Assembly: GCA_045222555.1 (NCBI GenBank)
Contig: JBGUYY010000097.1
Coordinates: forward strand, 62,001-126,000
Length of the DNA: 64,000 nt
Direction: 5' to 3'
From: UBA1756 sp045222555
GTDB taxonomy: Bacteria; Bacteroidota; Bacteroidia; Bacteroidales; WCHB1-69
Part shown: in pieces, positions 53,658 to 62,461 of the stretch
How the letters are laid out: the number at the start of each line of letters is the position of its first letter
Position numbering within the stretch: position 1 is the first letter of the stretch
Notes under the pieces: generated by a model
What the model saw: the letters and a program-made list of their open reading frames with translations, nothing else
The model's database searches: none
What the model was told of the DNA's origin: nothing
Made by a program: the position numbers and the translations under genes

Positions 53658-55016
53658 ATGAGAAGAAAGCTTTATAACCAGTTAGTTGAGTGGAAAAACA
53701 GCCCGTCGAGAAAGCCGCTTGTACTGGAAGGTGCCCGTCAAGTGGGCAAGACCTGGCTAATGAAGGAGTTCGGCAAGAACGAGTATGAAAACATGGTATA
53801 TGTCAACTGTGCCAACAATGACTTTGCCAAGAACTTATTTCTGCACGACCTTGTGCCCCAGCGGATTATTCGGGACATTGTTGCGAACAGCGGCCAGCGC
53901 ATTGTGCCCGGTCAGACACTCATTGTGTTAGACGAAATTCAGGATGCACCTAACGCCATCACATCGCTGAAGTACTTTTGTGAGGATGCTCCCGAGCAGC
54001 ACGTCATTGCCGCCGGTTCGCTATTGGGTGTCGTACACCATCCCGGCGAGTCGTATCCGGTAGGAAAGGTTGACACTCTCAGGCTGTTTCCTATGACTTT
54101 TGAGGAGTTCGTATGGGCGAAAGGCAACGAACCACTTGCGGAAATGTTGAATCATTGCGATTGGGAATCAATGGATGTGCTGTCCCCCAAATTGGAGGAT
54201 CTATTGCGCCAATACTATTATGTGGGTGGTATGCCGGAAGTGGTACAGGACTGGGTAACATCAGAAGACGTGCTGAATGTGAGAAAGATACAGGATCGGA
54301 TAATTGCGTCGTATGCCAATGACATTTCAAAGCATGCAGGTGCGGAGTCGGAACGCATCCGTATGGTGTGGAACAGCATACCAGCACAACTGGCCAAGGA
54401 AAACAAGAAATTCGTCTATGGAGCTGTAAAAAAGGGAAGCAGGGCAAAAGATTTTGAGATAGCTATACAGTGGCTGGTTGATGCCGGTCTCGTTTACAAG
54501 AAGCACCGCTGCAAGTCACCCGAAATACCTCTGAAATTCTATGAGGATTTCGATGCATTCAAACTCTACCTGTTAGATGTCGGCCTGTTGGGTGCATTAT
54601 CGGAAACACCTGCCGGACAGATGATTGTGAGCAACGATGTATTCAAGGAGTACAAGGGTGCCTTTACAGAAAACTATGTGTTGCAACAACTTGTAACAGA
54701 GTTTCCTATCATCTACTATTATAGTAAGGAAAATTCGCAAGTGGAGGTTGACTTCCTCATCCAATTGGGAGGCCGAGTGATACCTATTGAAGTGAAAGCG
54801 GAAGACAATGTGAAGAGCAAATCGCTGAAGCAGTTCGTGACCATTGATCATGCCGATAAGAACCTGAAAGGTCTCAGATGCTCGATGAAACCATACATTG
54901 ACCAAGGTTGGATGGAGAACATCCCGCTCTATGGGGTGCTCGGGTATATGGGAATGCTGTTCGACAAGGAGATGTCTTCGACCGAGAACGACCAGCCTGC
55001 AAGAGACGGTGAATAA
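53658..55016 (+). CDS. AAA_14/DUF4143-family ATPase
   Basis: 452 residues. Walker A GARQVGKT (25-32) and Walker B LIVLDEIQ (88-95) belong to an AAA_14 domain, with sensor-like AAGSLLG. The C-terminal half matches DUF4143 (NYVLQQL, YYYSKENSQVEVDFLI, VIPIEVKAEDN), where the E-x-D-F and E-V-K residues resemble a restriction-endonuclease-like core. These ATPases are common and of uncertain role. Its promoter region carries three iterons and its 3' side an inverted repeat with the same TTCGTCA core. Confidence 0.9.
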   Translation: MRRKLYNQLVEWKNSPSRKPLVLEGARQVGKTWLMKEFGKNEYENMVYVNCANNDFAKNLFLHDLVPQRIIRDIVANSGQRIVPGQTLIVLDEIQDAPNAITSLKYFCEDAPEQHVIAAGSLLGVVHHPGESYPVGKVDTLRLFPMTFEEFVWAKGNEPLAEMLNHCDWESMDVLSPKLEDLLRQYYYVGGMPEVVQDWVTSEDVLNVRKIQDRIIASYANDISKHAGAESERIRMVWNSIPAQLAKENKKFVYGAVKKGSRAKDFEIAIQWLVDAGLVYKKHRCKSPEIPLKFYEDFDAFKLYLLDVGLLGALSETPAGQMIVSNDVFKEYKGAFTENYVLQQLVTEFPIIYYYSKENSQVEVDFLIQLGGRVIPIEVKAEDNVKSKSLKQFVTIDHADKNLKGLRCSMKPYIDQGWMENIPLYGVLGYMGMLFDKEMSSTENDQPARDGE

Positions 55017-55019
55017 TTA

Positions 55020-55059
55020 TACTGACGAAATTTAATGTTTTTCATCATTTTCGTCAGTA
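55020..55059 (+). terminator. Inverted repeat after the ATPase gene, terminator-like
   Basis: TACTGACGAAA (55020-55030) and TTTCGTCAGTA (55049-55059) pair perfectly over 11 bases around an 18-base loop. The right arm carries the TTCGTCA core of the upstream iterons. No long T-run follows, so it may be a binding site rather than a terminator. Confidence 0.55.
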
Positions 55060-55091
55060 GCACTTTGGACTCGTACAATTATTTCACAAGT

Positions 55092-55130
55092 GGCTTTTTT
55101 TGACGCACTTCTTTCGTATTTTTGCCGCAC
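55092..55130 (+). repeat. Promoter cassette copy D
   Basis: Shares CGCACTTCTTTCGTATTTTT and the next GC with copy A, 22 identical bases; the GGCCCG part is shortened to GGC. Confidence 0.75.
55117..55124 (+). promoter_or_regulatory. TAnnTTTG -7 element for the 230-residue gene
   Basis: TATTTTTG in cassette copy D, 23 bases before the ATG at 55148. Confidence 0.65.
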
Positions 55131-55147
55131 AATAAAATCCTTAAATC

Positions 55148-55840
55148 ATGAACAACATCGAGCCGAGCCTGTGGCTCCAGAAACGAGCCGAAATGTACGC
55201 CGCGATTGCGGAAAGCGACTTCAAACAAGTGAAAAAAGTGGAATTCCATTTCGATGACCCCGAAGCGGGCTGGGTGAATACGACCATCCGCATTGACGGC
55301 GAAGTGGTTGCAGAACTGCATTTGTCGGGCGTGTGGAGCGATCCCGTAGCCGACCTGCTGCGTTGGACTGAGCGATGTATCGAGGAGCCAGACGTGCCGC
55401 ATTACCTTTATCACGATGCGGAAAATCCAGAATTAGTCTTTCATTTTGAAGAATTGATGTTTCCGCCTGACGATATCGATTTCGAGCACTACTATGCTAC
55501 CGGGATTTTCTCATTGTTTCAATCGGGAGTGTTTGATGAAAATCACACGGATGGTTTGCATTACGTAGACGAATTTTTGTACACATTATGTGACATACGG
55601 GATTTCAGGACCAACCTTTACAATGCAGTTTGTGATTTTGCCAAAAGACAGAAAAACAATGAGCGTGCAGTAGAAGATTGGGCGTGGTTCATGTATGGCC
55701 AAAAGGTTCTAAGTCGTTATAAAGAGGGTGAAAAGTGTGATGATGCTGAGGATGAACGGTTAGCACGGAAAATGATGCTCCACCATCTGCGGTCGTCCAA
55801 AATCAAAAAATATCTCGAGGAGAGCAGAACGAACAATTGA
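55148..55840 (+). CDS. Cytoplasmic protein of unknown function
   Basis: 230 residues, no signal peptide. The first 80 residues include VEFHFDDPEAGWVNTTIRID and VAELHLSGVWSDPVADLLRW, a beta-rich part; the rest is helical and acidic (DDAEDERLARKMM). Its acid-rich, WxxW-bearing style recalls polymorphic-toxin immunity proteins, but no toxin gene is adjacent, so I do not call it one. It has cassette copy D and is followed by the 411-residue secreted protein under a separate promoter. Confidence 0.7.
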   Translation: MNNIEPSLWLQKRAEMYAAIAESDFKQVKKVEFHFDDPEAGWVNTTIRIDGEVVAELHLSGVWSDPVADLLRWTERCIEEPDVPHYLYHDAENPELVFHFEELMFPPDDIDFEHYYATGIFSLFQSGVFDENHTDGLHYVDEFLYTLCDIRDFRTNLYNAVCDFAKRQKNNERAVEDWAWFMYGQKVLSRYKEGEKCDDAEDERLARKMMLHHLRSSKIKKYLEESRTNN

Positions 55841-55849
55841 TTTTTTCTC

Positions 55850-55857
55850 TATTTTTG
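55850..55857 (+). promoter_or_regulatory. TAnnTTTG -7 element for the 411-residue gene
   Basis: TATTTTTG just after the preceding stop, 26 bases before the ATG at 55884. Confidence 0.6.
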
Positions 55858-55883
55858 CCCTCATAAAATCCTTCTCCACAAAG

Positions 55884-57119
55884 ATGAAAAAAATCCCACT
55901 GCTGTTGTGTCTTCTGGTCTGCACCATTCTGAGTGTATCAGCGCAAAGTTCCAGTACGGAGCGAGACCATTATGCTTCGCTCCAAATTCGATGCTACTAC
56001 CACGACGTTAACCCTATCATCGTCGAGAATAGTTGGGACAAGCCGATGCTCTTTGTGGAAGGTCTTGAAAATGCGATTCCTCTAACCTCAAATTCTGACG
56101 GATGGAGTTTCATTGATAGCGTGCCGGTGGGAAGCCACTGCTACGTAGCCACTTGCTCTGAAATTCTAGACCCTCGCTACTTCAGCCGACCTTTTCTTGT
56201 TTCGGGCGACACCACTATTTTTGCATTGCAATTAGAACCCGATTTCAGCCATATAGAACCCATTGGAGATAAAAAGCACAAAGACAGCACTTTCAAAGCG
56301 GCGGCTACCTTTTTCATGGACTCACTTCATGCCCCTTGGAGCGACGGATGGTTTCACTGGAACGAGCATCCACGGTGTTACTGGCTGGCCCGTCTTTACT
56401 ACCACGACTGGGCATTGTATTACCCCTCCATGCGCACCTTCGAGCATGCCGCCGATAGTGCCTACCATTATTTTCTCTACTGTTATCGCAAATTGGGCAA
56501 TTCCTACCACTTCCTATACTACCCCATTCGAGAATTGGAGACCTTTTTAGGCTTGTCACCTGCTCGCGGAATTACCCCTCCCCGATTTGAAATGTCTGCC
56601 GTTTACAACTTGCTACCGAATGAAACAGACACACACCTTACATGTCTGCTATCAGAATGGGAGGTAGCCATGGACGATATGGATAATTGCTGGGGTCTGA
56701 AAAGCATGCGGGAGAAATCACTATGCTACCCGTTATCAGCTGATGGCACCATCCGTTTTACACAATCTCACCCATTCTCTGGACGGACATCATATAGAAT
56801 ACAAGATAACACGTTGTATTTCAAGAGCCAATCATATTACTCAACAAAAAGAGGAGTTCAAACATATTCTCGTCCGTTGAATGCCGATGAGATGAAAAAA
56901 TTAAACTCACTGCTGATGAATGTTCATCACCAAAATTATCAACCCAAGTCCATCCAATACGTCATCGATGGCCCAAGTTTCCGCCTCGAATACGTACTTA
57001 ATGGACAATTCTATTCCGTGGAGTATTATCTTTGCACTTTTCCGCCGGAAGTTGGAGCGTTGAGCCGTTTTCTGGATGAACTTTATTCACCCTATAACAA
57101 AAAAGGAAAACGGCATTAA
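55884..57119 (+). CDS. Secreted protein of unknown function
   Basis: 411 residues with a signal peptide ending VSAQ. The mature N-terminus has a beta-sandwich feel (YASLQIRCYYHDVNP, DGWSFIDSVPVGSHCYV, FLVSGDTTIFALQLEP); the middle is rich in Tyr, His and Trp with paired cysteines; the C-terminus ends PYNKKGKRH. No sorting domain and no lipobox. It ends at a terminator shared with rubredoxin. No function proposed. Confidence 0.72.
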   Translation: MKKIPLLLCLLVCTILSVSAQSSSTERDHYASLQIRCYYHDVNPIIVENSWDKPMLFVEGLENAIPLTSNSDGWSFIDSVPVGSHCYVATCSEILDPRYFSRPFLVSGDTTIFALQLEPDFSHIEPIGDKKHKDSTFKAAATFFMDSLHAPWSDGWFHWNEHPRCYWLARLYYHDWALYYPSMRTFEHAADSAYHYFLYCYRKLGNSYHFLYYPIRELETFLGLSPARGITPPRFEMSAVYNLLPNETDTHLTCLLSEWEVAMDDMDNCWGLKSMREKSLCYPLSADGTIRFTQSHPFSGRTSYRIQDNTLYFKSQSYYSTKRGVQTYSRPLNADEMKKLNSLLMNVHHQNYQPKSIQYVIDGPSFRLEYVLNGQFYSVEYYLCTFPPEVGALSRFLDELYSPYNKKGKRH

Positions 57120-57140
57120 CCTGCCCTTCCCCAAATAAAA

Positions 57141-57176
57141 AGTCAGGGGACTTGTAATCCCCTGATTCATCAATTT
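57141..57176. terminator. Bidirectional terminator between converging genes
   Basis: Stem TCAGGGG/CCCCTGA (57143-57149 with 57159-57165) between an A-rich left flank and a T-rich right flank. Confidence 0.75.
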
Positions 57177-57185
57177 TTCAATAAA

Positions 57186-57344
57186 TTACTCTTTCGAGAA
57201 CTGGTCCTTGCCGGCGCCACACAAGGGGCATTCGAAATCGGCGGGAACATCCTCCCACGGAGTGCCCGGGGCAATGCCCGCTTCTGGCACCCCAACGGCC
57301 GGGTCATAAACCCAACCGCAAAGATCACAAACGTGTTTTTCCAT
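57186..57344 (-). CDS. Rubredoxin (52 residues)
   Basis: A short gene read directly on the minus strand. It begins MEKHVCDLCGWVYDPAVG and ends ECPLCGAGKDQFSKE, with the two iron-binding pairs C6-x2-C9 and C39-x2-C42 and the aromatic WVYDP of rubredoxins. Rubredoxin carries single electrons on one iron atom, often for oxygen or peroxide detoxification in anaerobes; the partner is not nearby. It lies 35 bases downstream of the hutH stop on the same strand. Confidence 0.95.
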   Translation of the reverse strand: MEKHVCDLCGWVYDPAVGVPEAGIAPGTPWEDVPADFECPLCGAGKDQFSKE

Positions 57345-57379
57345 AATATTTGGTTTTTAGGGTGAATATTCTTTCGGAA

Positions 57380-58882
57380 TTACATCTCCTCCATCACCAC
57401 ATCCACATTCTGGATGAACTCGCGGGAGGCGGCCATCAGCTTGTACATGATGGTGTCGTTCTCAACAAACGGCACGAAACGGCGGTACTGCTCGATAAAG
57501 TCCTCGATAAACTCCGACGACTTGAGCGGACGACGGAACTCGAGGGCCTGCGCGGCGTTCAACAACTCGATGGCGAGAATCTTCTCCACGTTCTCCACCA
57601 CCTTGTAGGCTTTGGTGGCAGCATTGGCACCCATACTCACATGGTCCTCCTGTCCCTGCGACGACTCGATGGAGTCGGAGGAAGAGGGCATGGTGAAGGT
57701 CTTGTTCTGGTTGACGATGGAAGCCGCCGTGTATTGCGGAATCATGAAGCCGGAGTTGAGACCGGGGTTCTTCACCAAGAACGACGGCAGTTCGCGTTTG
57801 CCGCTGATCAACTGGTAAATTCTTCTTTCAGAGATGTTTCCAAGCTCTGACATGGCCAATGAGAGGAAATCGAGCACGAGGGCGAGCGGCTGTCCGTGGA
57901 AGTTGCCAGCCGAGATGATAAGGTCCTCATCGGGGAACACCGTCGGGTTGTCGGTCACCGAGTTGATTTCGGTCTCCACCACATTGGTAATGTGCGTCAG
58001 CGAATCCTTGGTGGCGCCGTGCACCTGCGGCATGCAGCGGAAGGAGTAGGGATCCTGCACGTGTTTCTTCGGACGGGAGATGATTTCGGAACCCATCAGC
58101 AGGTTGTTGATGTGGGTGGCCGTCAGGATCTGACCCACGTGAGGACGCACGAAATGCACCGACAGGTTGAACGGCTCGATACGGCCGTCGAAAGCCTCCA
58201 GTGAAACAGCACCGATGATGTCGGCGAGCCAAGAGAGTTTGCGCGACTTCATGAGCAGATAAACAGCGTAAGAGCTCATGAACTGCGTGCCGTTGAGCAG
58301 CGCGAGACCCTCTTTCGACTGCAGTTTGATGGGCTTCCAGCCAAACTTCTCATTGATTTCAGACGCCGGATATTTTTTGTTGCGATAATAGACTTCGCCT
58401 TCATTCAACAGCGGCAGGCACATGTGTGCCAGCGGGGCGAGGTCGCCGGAAGCGCCGAGAGAACCCTGCTGATATACAACGGGATACACACCCTTGTTGT
58501 AGAAGTCGATCAGACGTTCGATGGTCTGCACCTGCACACCGGAGTTGCCATACGACAGCGACTGCACCTTCATGAGCAGCATGAGGCGCACAATCTCCTG
58601 CGGAACCTCATCGCCGATGCCGCAAGCGTGCGACTTCACGAGGTTGCTCTGAAGGGTGGAGAGGTCTTCCTTTGAGACGGAAGTGTTGCACAGCGAGCCG
58701 AAGCCGGTGGTGACACCGTAAACCGGCACCGTGCTGTTCTCCATCTTCTGATCCAGAAAATCGCGGCATTTTTGCACCGCCTGGCGCGACTCCTCCGAAA
58801 GGGCGAGTTTGGCCTTCGAGTTAATGATTTTTTCTACTTTGTCGATGCTCAAAAACTGAGCGGAAATCGTATGGGTTTTCAT
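57380..58882 (-). CDS. hutH: Histidine ammonia-lyase
   Basis: 500 residues. Splits histidine to urocanate and ammonia using a self-made MIO group. The MIO tripeptide A144-S145-G146 is in GSLGASGDLAP; the catalytic Tyr55 is in VPVYGVTTGFGSL; FHGQPLAL and QDPYSFRCMPQVHG are further family motifs. A tyrosine or phenylalanine ammonia-lyase is possible, but the sequence is closest to HutH as far as I can judge. No other hut gene (hutU, hutI, ftcD) is nearby, which is unusual. Confidence 0.9.
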   Translation of the reverse strand: MKTHTISAQFLSIDKVEKIINSKAKLALSEESRQAVQKCRDFLDQKMENSTVPVYGVTTGFGSLCNTSVSKEDLSTLQSNLVKSHACGIGDEVPQEIVRLMLLMKVQSLSYGNSGVQVQTIERLIDFYNKGVYPVVYQQGSLGASGDLAPLAHMCLPLLNEGEVYYRNKKYPASEINEKFGWKPIKLQSKEGLALLNGTQFMSSYAVYLLMKSRKLSWLADIIGAVSLEAFDGRIEPFNLSVHFVRPHVGQILTATHINNLLMGSEIISRPKKHVQDPYSFRCMPQVHGATKDSLTHITNVVETEINSVTDNPTVFPDEDLIISAGNFHGQPLALVLDFLSLAMSELGNISERRIYQLISGKRELPSFLVKNPGLNSGFMIPQYTAASIVNQNKTFTMPSSSDSIESSQGQEDHVSMGANAATKAYKVVENVEKILAIELLNAAQALEFRRPLKSSEFIEDFIEQYRRFVPFVENDTIMYKLMAASREFIQNVDVVMEEM

Positions 58883-58965
58883 ATTGTTGATTTGTTGATT
58901 TGTTTATTCGTTAATTTGTTTTCAATAATCCCCTCATCCTTTCATCTCTTCATCTCTTCATCCTT
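58883..58965. repeat. Short tandem repeat spacer upstream of hutH
   Basis: Between gpsA and hutH are TTGTTGATTT-type units followed by TTCATCTC-type units. No promoter motif found in it, so hutH may read through from gpsA. Confidence 0.5.
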
Positions 58966-59995
58966 AAACATAATACTCGGCAATGCGCTTCATCTCGGAG
59001 CTCACATTATTGCCTTCATAAAGAATGCCGTAGATGGTTTCGGCGATGGGAATGTCGGCGCCAAACTTCTTGTTCATCTCGTGGATGCAGCGGGCTGCAT
59101 AGTAACCTTCCGCAATCATGCTCATCTCGAGCTGGGCTACACGCACGGATAGGCCGTGACCAATCATGTTGCCGAACATCCGGTTGCGGCTGTAGCGCGA
59201 GTAGGCGGTCACGAGGAGGTCGCCGAGATAGACGGAGTCGTCGAGGCAGCGCTCGCCCGGGAACACCTTGCGCACGAAGTTCTTCATCTCGCGCACACCG
59301 TTGGCGATGTATGCCGCGATGAAGTTGTCGCCATAGCCGAGGCCACTATACACGCCGGCGCCAAGTGCGTAGATGTTCTTCATCACCACGGCCAATTCCG
59401 CGCCCTTAATGTCGGACGAAACAGAGGCGCGCACGTAGCGGTTGGTGAACATCTTGGCCACATTCTGCGCCAAATCCTGGTTCACCGATGCCGCCGTGAG
59501 GAAGGTAAACTTCTCCTGTGCAATCTCTTCCGCATGCGAAGGACCGCTGATCATGGCCATATTCGACATGGGAATCTTGAACTCATCGTGCAGATAGTCA
59601 GTGATGAACTGCATCTTTTCCGGGATGATACCCTTCACCGCCGTGATGATCTTCTTGTTGTTGAGACGGCTCTTCTTGAGCGGCTCGAGCGTTTTCTGCA
59701 AAAATGCCGACGGGGTAACGATGACCACATAGTCGGCTTTGGCCACCACATGGCGCAAGTCATTGCTCACTTTAACATCTTTTGGGTTAATGAAAGTGGA
59801 GCTCAGGTACTTCGGATTGTGCCCATATTTGTTGACACCCTCCACAATTTCTTCCTCGCGCACCCACCAATGGATGTGTTCCAAATTGGCTGACAATATC
59901 TTAATAATCGCTGTCGCCCAACTGCCGCCGCCAATGACTGCGACACGGTATCTCAGACGAGTTTTTTTTCTAAAAGGGGTGATTGGTTCCTCCAT
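58964..59995 (-). CDS. gpsA: Glycerol-3-phosphate dehydrogenase [NAD(P)+]
   Basis: 343 residues. Makes sn-glycerol 3-phosphate for phospholipids. Seen: the nucleotide motif GGGSWATA, a variant of the family's GAGSWGTA, then SGPSHAEEIA and the catalytic-lysine region LAVVMKNIYALGAGV with GLGYGDNFIAA. It has its own TATCTTTG promoter and is followed by hutH after 81 bases. Confidence 0.92.
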   Translation of the reverse strand: MEEPITPFRKKTRLRYRVAVIGGGSWATAIIKILSANLEHIHWWVREEEIVEGVNKYGHNPKYLSSTFINPKDVKVSNDLRHVVAKADYVVIVTPSAFLQKTLEPLKKSRLNNKKIITAVKGIIPEKMQFITDYLHDEFKIPMSNMAMISGPSHAEEIAQEKFTFLTAASVNQDLAQNVAKMFTNRYVRASVSSDIKGAELAVVMKNIYALGAGVYSGLGYGDNFIAAYIANGVREMKNFVRKVFPGERCLDDSVYLGDLLVTAYSRYSRNRMFGNMIGHGLSVRVAQLEMSMIAEGYYAARCIHEMNKKFGADIPIAETIYGILYEGNNVSSEMKRIAEYYV

Positions 59996-60030
59996 AGAAA
60001 TCTTTTTCGTTTTAACTTTTTTTAAGTCTG

Positions 60031-60038
60031 CAAAGATA
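60031..60038 (-). promoter_or_regulatory. TAnnTTTG -7 element for gpsA
   Basis: TATCTTTG on the minus strand, 35 bases before the gpsA ATG. Confidence 0.65.
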
Positions 60039-60058
60039 CTGCTTTTTTTTGAATTCCA

Positions 60059-62449
60059 TTAATAGAATTTAAAATTCCATGTCAAAGAAGGCAGAATCGG
60101 GAAAAGACTCATCTGGTAGGCCTTGGTCTGCATGTCGAAACTCACACCTTCCTGATAGTCGGTCTGGGTTTCAAAGAAAATAAAGAAGGGATTTTTTCTA
60201 TTGTAAACATTATACACCGAAACATTCAAACTGGTCTCGAAATGCTTGCGTTTGCAGATGGTCCAGTTAAGGGACAGGTCCAGCCGGTGGTATGGGGGAA
60301 GGCGGTAGGCGTTACGGTCGCTGTATTCCGTAACGATAGTGCCGCACAGGAAATAGTAACCCACCGGGATGGTCATGGTATTGCCTGAAGCGAACACCCA
60401 CACCGCAGAGACATTCAGCTTGTTGGGCAAAATGTCGTAGCTGAGGTTGATAGAGACATCGTGCCGCCGGTCGTACTTGGCATAGAAGGGCTTGCCGCCG
60501 TTGAGATCGTCGAACTTCCGCTGGGTGAAGGAGAGTGTGTAGCCCACAAAACCCGTGAATCGTCCGACAGCCTTCTTTATAAAAAACTCAGCCCCATACG
60601 ACCATCCCTTTCCAAACACATACATCTGGTCGGCATTGCGCGTAATATCCTGTATATTAATACCATCACGATATTCCACCATATTGTTCATGTGCTTATA
60701 GTAGAGGTCGATATAGCTCTCGAACATGTTATGGTGGAAGTTCTGATACACGCCTAACGACACCTGATGGCCGACTTGCGGCTTAACGATTTCTGTGGAG
60801 GGCATCCACACATCGGTGGGCAACGATATGGTAGCCAACGCCACCTGATGCAGATACTGGTAATTCAGCGTGTAAGAGGCCTTGATGGAGGTAGCCTTCG
60901 CCACTTGGAAACGCATGGAGAGACGCGGTTCCACATGGTTGTACTGTTTGATCACCTCACCCGGACGATACTGGATGGAGTCGCACAGAACTCCCTGTTC
61001 ATCAAATACAAAACGCTTAAACGGCCCGATAAATTCGAAATGCGTATAACGCACACCCAGATTCACTTTCCACCATTTGAAAATGTCGAACTCATCATTG
61101 GCATACAGAGCCAGCTCGTGTGCATAGTATGGATCCACGTTCGGCAGGGTAAGATCATCAATACCCGCATCTACCGACATGCTGTTGGGGAAGAAGGTAT
61201 GGAAGATATACTGCATGCCGAATTTGAACTGGTGCGGGATGGCGGGAACATAGGTCAGCTCCGTCTTGAACGAGTAGTCGCGCACGCCGGAGCTCATCTC
61301 CATGGTATAGATGCTCATGCCCATCAAGGTGGAGAAGTCATAGTTGGTGAAATTGAAGGAAGTGTTGAGGAAAAGCTGCGGGTTAATGATGTAGTTCCAT
61401 CGGAGCGAGGCGGCACCGTTGCCCCAGCGGAACTGCGCGCGCGTGTCGCCCGACGATGACTTGAAGCCATAGACATCCTTCCCATAATATCCGCCCAAGT
61501 AGAGGCGGTGTTTTTCATTAATAATGACATTGACCTTCGCATTCAGGTCAAAAAAGTAGAACTTGGTACCCTTCAGCGGGGAGGTCTTTTTGAGGAACGG
61601 CTGCACGAGTGCATCAATGTAGGTGCGGCGTCCTGAGATGATGAACGAAGCACGGTCTTTTTTGATGGGGCCCTGCACGGTGAGGCGCGAGAAGATGAGG
61701 CCGATACCGCCATCCACCTGATACTGCTTGAGATTACCCTCCTTCTGGGCCACATCGAGCACCGAGGCAAGGCGGCCGCCATAGTAGGCCGGCATCCCCG
61801 ACTTGGTGATCTCCACATTCTTCACCGCATCAGCATTGAACACGGAGAAGAAGCCGAACAGGTGGCCGGCATTGTAGATGGTGGTCTCGTCCAGCAAGAT
61901 GAGGTTCTGGTCGGAACCGCCGCCTCGCACATAGAAGCCTGTGTTGCCCTCGCCACCCGACTGGATGCCCGGCAGCAGCTGCACCGACTTCAACACATCC
62001 ACCTCTCCAAATAGTGCCGGCAAAGCCTTGATGGTCTCTATCTTCATCTCCATCTTTCCCACCTCCGCACTCGTAACATTGTGGTCCACAGCCTTATCAG
62101 TTACCGTAACGGTCTCCAACAGCTCTGCATCAGGATGCAGGGCCACATTGTGCGTAACGTTTTGCTCCACCAGCAACGTGTCGAGCACATCCTGGAAACC
62201 CATATACTGGATATAAAAAATGTAACGTCCTTTCGGCAGCGTAACCGAGTAGAAACCTGCCTGGTTAGAAAAGGCCGTGAAAGCCTGTGACTTGTCCTCC
62301 TCCGGCATCAGCGACACCATGATACTCTTCACCGATTCGCCATTCGAGGCATCGGTCACCAGTCCCGACACCGTATAGCGCTGGGCTTGTGCGGCAAAGG
62401 CAATGCCACACAGCAAGAGTACCACCAAATGTCGCAAGGACTTCCTCAT
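60059..62449 (-). CDS. TonB-dependent receptor with carboxypeptidase-like domain
   Basis: 796 residues from the ATG at 62449; a TTG three codons upstream at 62458 gives a longer frame. Signal peptide to AAQAQ, a carboxypeptidase-regulatory-like domain (about 25-105, YTVSGLVTDASNGESVKSI), a plug domain (about 125-240, SVQLLPGIQSGGEGNTGFYVRGG and VFNADAVKNVEI), and a C-terminal barrel ending FPILPSLTWNFKFY. No SusD-type partner is adjacent, so it is not a typical SusC pair; substrate unknown. It follows the LEA2-like gene by 12 bases. Confidence 0.93.
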   Translation of the reverse strand: MRKSLRHLVVLLLCGIAFAAQAQRYTVSGLVTDASNGESVKSIMVSLMPEEDKSQAFTAFSNQAGFYSVTLPKGRYIFYIQYMGFQDVLDTLLVEQNVTHNVALHPDAELLETVTVTDKAVDHNVTSAEVGKMEMKIETIKALPALFGEVDVLKSVQLLPGIQSGGEGNTGFYVRGGGSDQNLILLDETTIYNAGHLFGFFSVFNADAVKNVEITKSGMPAYYGGRLASVLDVAQKEGNLKQYQVDGGIGLIFSRLTVQGPIKKDRASFIISGRRTYIDALVQPFLKKTSPLKGTKFYFFDLNAKVNVIINEKHRLYLGGYYGKDVYGFKSSSGDTRAQFRWGNGAASLRWNYIINPQLFLNTSFNFTNYDFSTLMGMSIYTMEMSSGVRDYSFKTELTYVPAIPHQFKFGMQYIFHTFFPNSMSVDAGIDDLTLPNVDPYYAHELALYANDEFDIFKWWKVNLGVRYTHFEFIGPFKRFVFDEQGVLCDSIQYRPGEVIKQYNHVEPRLSMRFQVAKATSIKASYTLNYQYLHQVALATISLPTDVWMPSTEIVKPQVGHQVSLGVYQNFHHNMFESYIDLYYKHMNNMVEYRDGINIQDITRNADQMYVFGKGWSYGAEFFIKKAVGRFTGFVGYTLSFTQRKFDDLNGGKPFYAKYDRRHDVSINLSYDILPNKLNVSAVWVFASGNTMTIPVGYYFLCGTIVTEYSDRNAYRLPPYHRLDLSLNWTICKRKHFETSLNVSVYNVYNRKNPFFIFFETQTDYQEGVSFDMQTKAYQMSLFPILPSLTWNFKFY

Positions 62450-62461
62450 CAATTTCAAAAA

